Positions 5,153 to 5,616 of a stretch of DNA of 5,616 bases are shown here, piece after piece. The stretch is from Candidatus Cloacimonadota bacterium (lineage in GTDB: Bacteria; Hydrothermota; E44-bin80), in contig SOKD01000131.1 in NCBI GenBank assembly GCA_004376305.1, forward strand, positions 1-5,616, in the 5' to 3' direction. How positions within the stretch are numbered: the first letter of the stretch is position 1; every line of letters begins with the position of its first letter. The notes under the pieces are model-generated. The model was not told where the DNA came from. It made no database searches and saw only the letters and a program-made list of their open reading frames with translations. The position numbers and the translations under genes were made by a program.

Positions 5153-5609
5153 TATAGCATTCATCGGGCTTGGATCGAACGTCGGTAATCGGCGAGATAA
5201 TCTTAAGAAGTCGATAGAACACTTGAGAAAGAACAGCAATATTACTCTCATTGCTGTTTCTTTGCAGTATGATACTGAAGCTTTTGGATACAAAGAACAG
5301 CCACGTTTCCTCAATGCAGTTATGAAGATCACTACCACGCTTGATCCTTATGCACTTCTGAATGAGCTAAAAAAAACTGAACGATTGATGGGACGAAAAA
5401 ACGGAAAGAGATGGGGTCCAAGAATCATTGACCTTGACATTCTCTTCTACAATAGTCAAGTAATTGAATGTAAAGAACTTACTGTCCCCCATGCGGATTT
5501 GCATATGAGATGGTTTGTGCTTAAGCCAATGAGCGATATTGAACCGGATTTCGAACATCCCATTTTTCAAAAAACAATTAGCCAATTGCTTGAGGAATTG
5601 AATGGATAA
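5121..5609 (+). CDS. folK: 6-hydroxymethyl-7,8-dihydropterin pyrophosphokinase (HPPK)
   Basis: 162 residues, normal for FolK. It transfers pyrophosphate from ATP to 6-hydroxymethyl-7,8-dihydropterin, the product of FolB, giving the substrate for dihydropteroate synthase. Motifs: FIGLGSNVGNR (14-24), the YDTEAFGY..QPRFLNAV block (50-67) that contacts the pterin, E87 and GR (91-92), and the family signature WGPRIIDLDILF (98-109), where Asp104 and Asp106 match the two Mg2+-binding aspartates. VPHADLHMRWFVLKP (122-136) and the closing HP motif follow. The domain is complete. About ten residues precede the usual 'IAFIGLGSN' start; they come from the 32-nt overlap with folB, and no alternative start with a ribosome site lies closer. 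The protein ends at TAA 5607-5609, overlapping the next gene. Confidence 0.95.
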   Translation: MHVLRSEEKNSIAFIGLGSNVGNRRDNLKKSIEHLRKNSNITLIAVSLQYDTEAFGYKEQPRFLNAVMKITTTLDPYALLNELKKTERLMGRKNGKRWGPRIIDLDILFYNSQVIECKELTVPHADLHMRWFVLKPMSDIEPDFEHPIFQKTISQLLEELNG

Positions 5610-5616
5610 ATTCAAG
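5602..5616 (+). CDS. Start of a further gene in the fol operon, cut by the window edge
   Basis: ATG at 5602-5604 opens a frame MDKFK that runs off the right edge. TGAGGA (5591-5596) lies five bases upstream, a good ribosome site inside the folK coding sequence. The 8-nt overlap with the folK stop is typical of a coupled downstream gene. Five residues are too few to name the product. Confidence 0.5.

Overview
The window carries seven or eight genes in three transcription units. It looks like an AT-leaning, Gram-negative (diderm) bacterium. The evidence for that is an outer-membrane beta-barrel protein of the PorV/UPF0164 type at the left edge and several exported proteins with Sec-type signal peptides. 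Spirochaetes or an FCB-group/candidate phylum would fit, but the sequence does not settle the lineage. All three units have a readable sigma-70-type promoter (TTGAC-type -35, exactly 17 bp spacer, TAT-type -10). No rRNA, tRNA, CRISPR, insertion sequence or convincing Rho-independent terminator was seen.

Left unit, minus strand, 1797 down to the left edge. One promoter (1823-1851) drives an exported lamin-tail-domain protein (1174-1797), an exported FecR-domain protein (444-1145) and the first 127 residues of a PorV/UPF0164-type outer-membrane protein (382 to the edge). It reads as a cell-envelope or surface-protein operon.

Middle unit, minus strand, 4490 down to 1898. A 457-residue protein of unknown function, whose central part resembles galactose-mutarotase-like beta-sandwich domains, overlaps by 8 nt a 408-residue GCS2-family carboxylate-amine ligase (glutamate-cysteine ligase-like). 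The second gene starts with TTG. The promoter (4706-4734) lies about 210 nt before the first gene, giving a long leader with overlapping inverted repeats and a short CAC-type repeat. This two-gene unit is the least explained part of the window.

Right unit, plus strand, 4796 to the right edge. folB (dihydroneopterin aldolase) and folK (HPPK) carry out consecutive steps of folate synthesis and overlap by 32 nt. folK overlaps by 8 nt a third gene that is cut off by the window edge. The folB promoter sits so close to the ATG that the mRNA is predicted to be leaderless. The middle and right units are divergent, with their -35 boxes about 26 bp apart.
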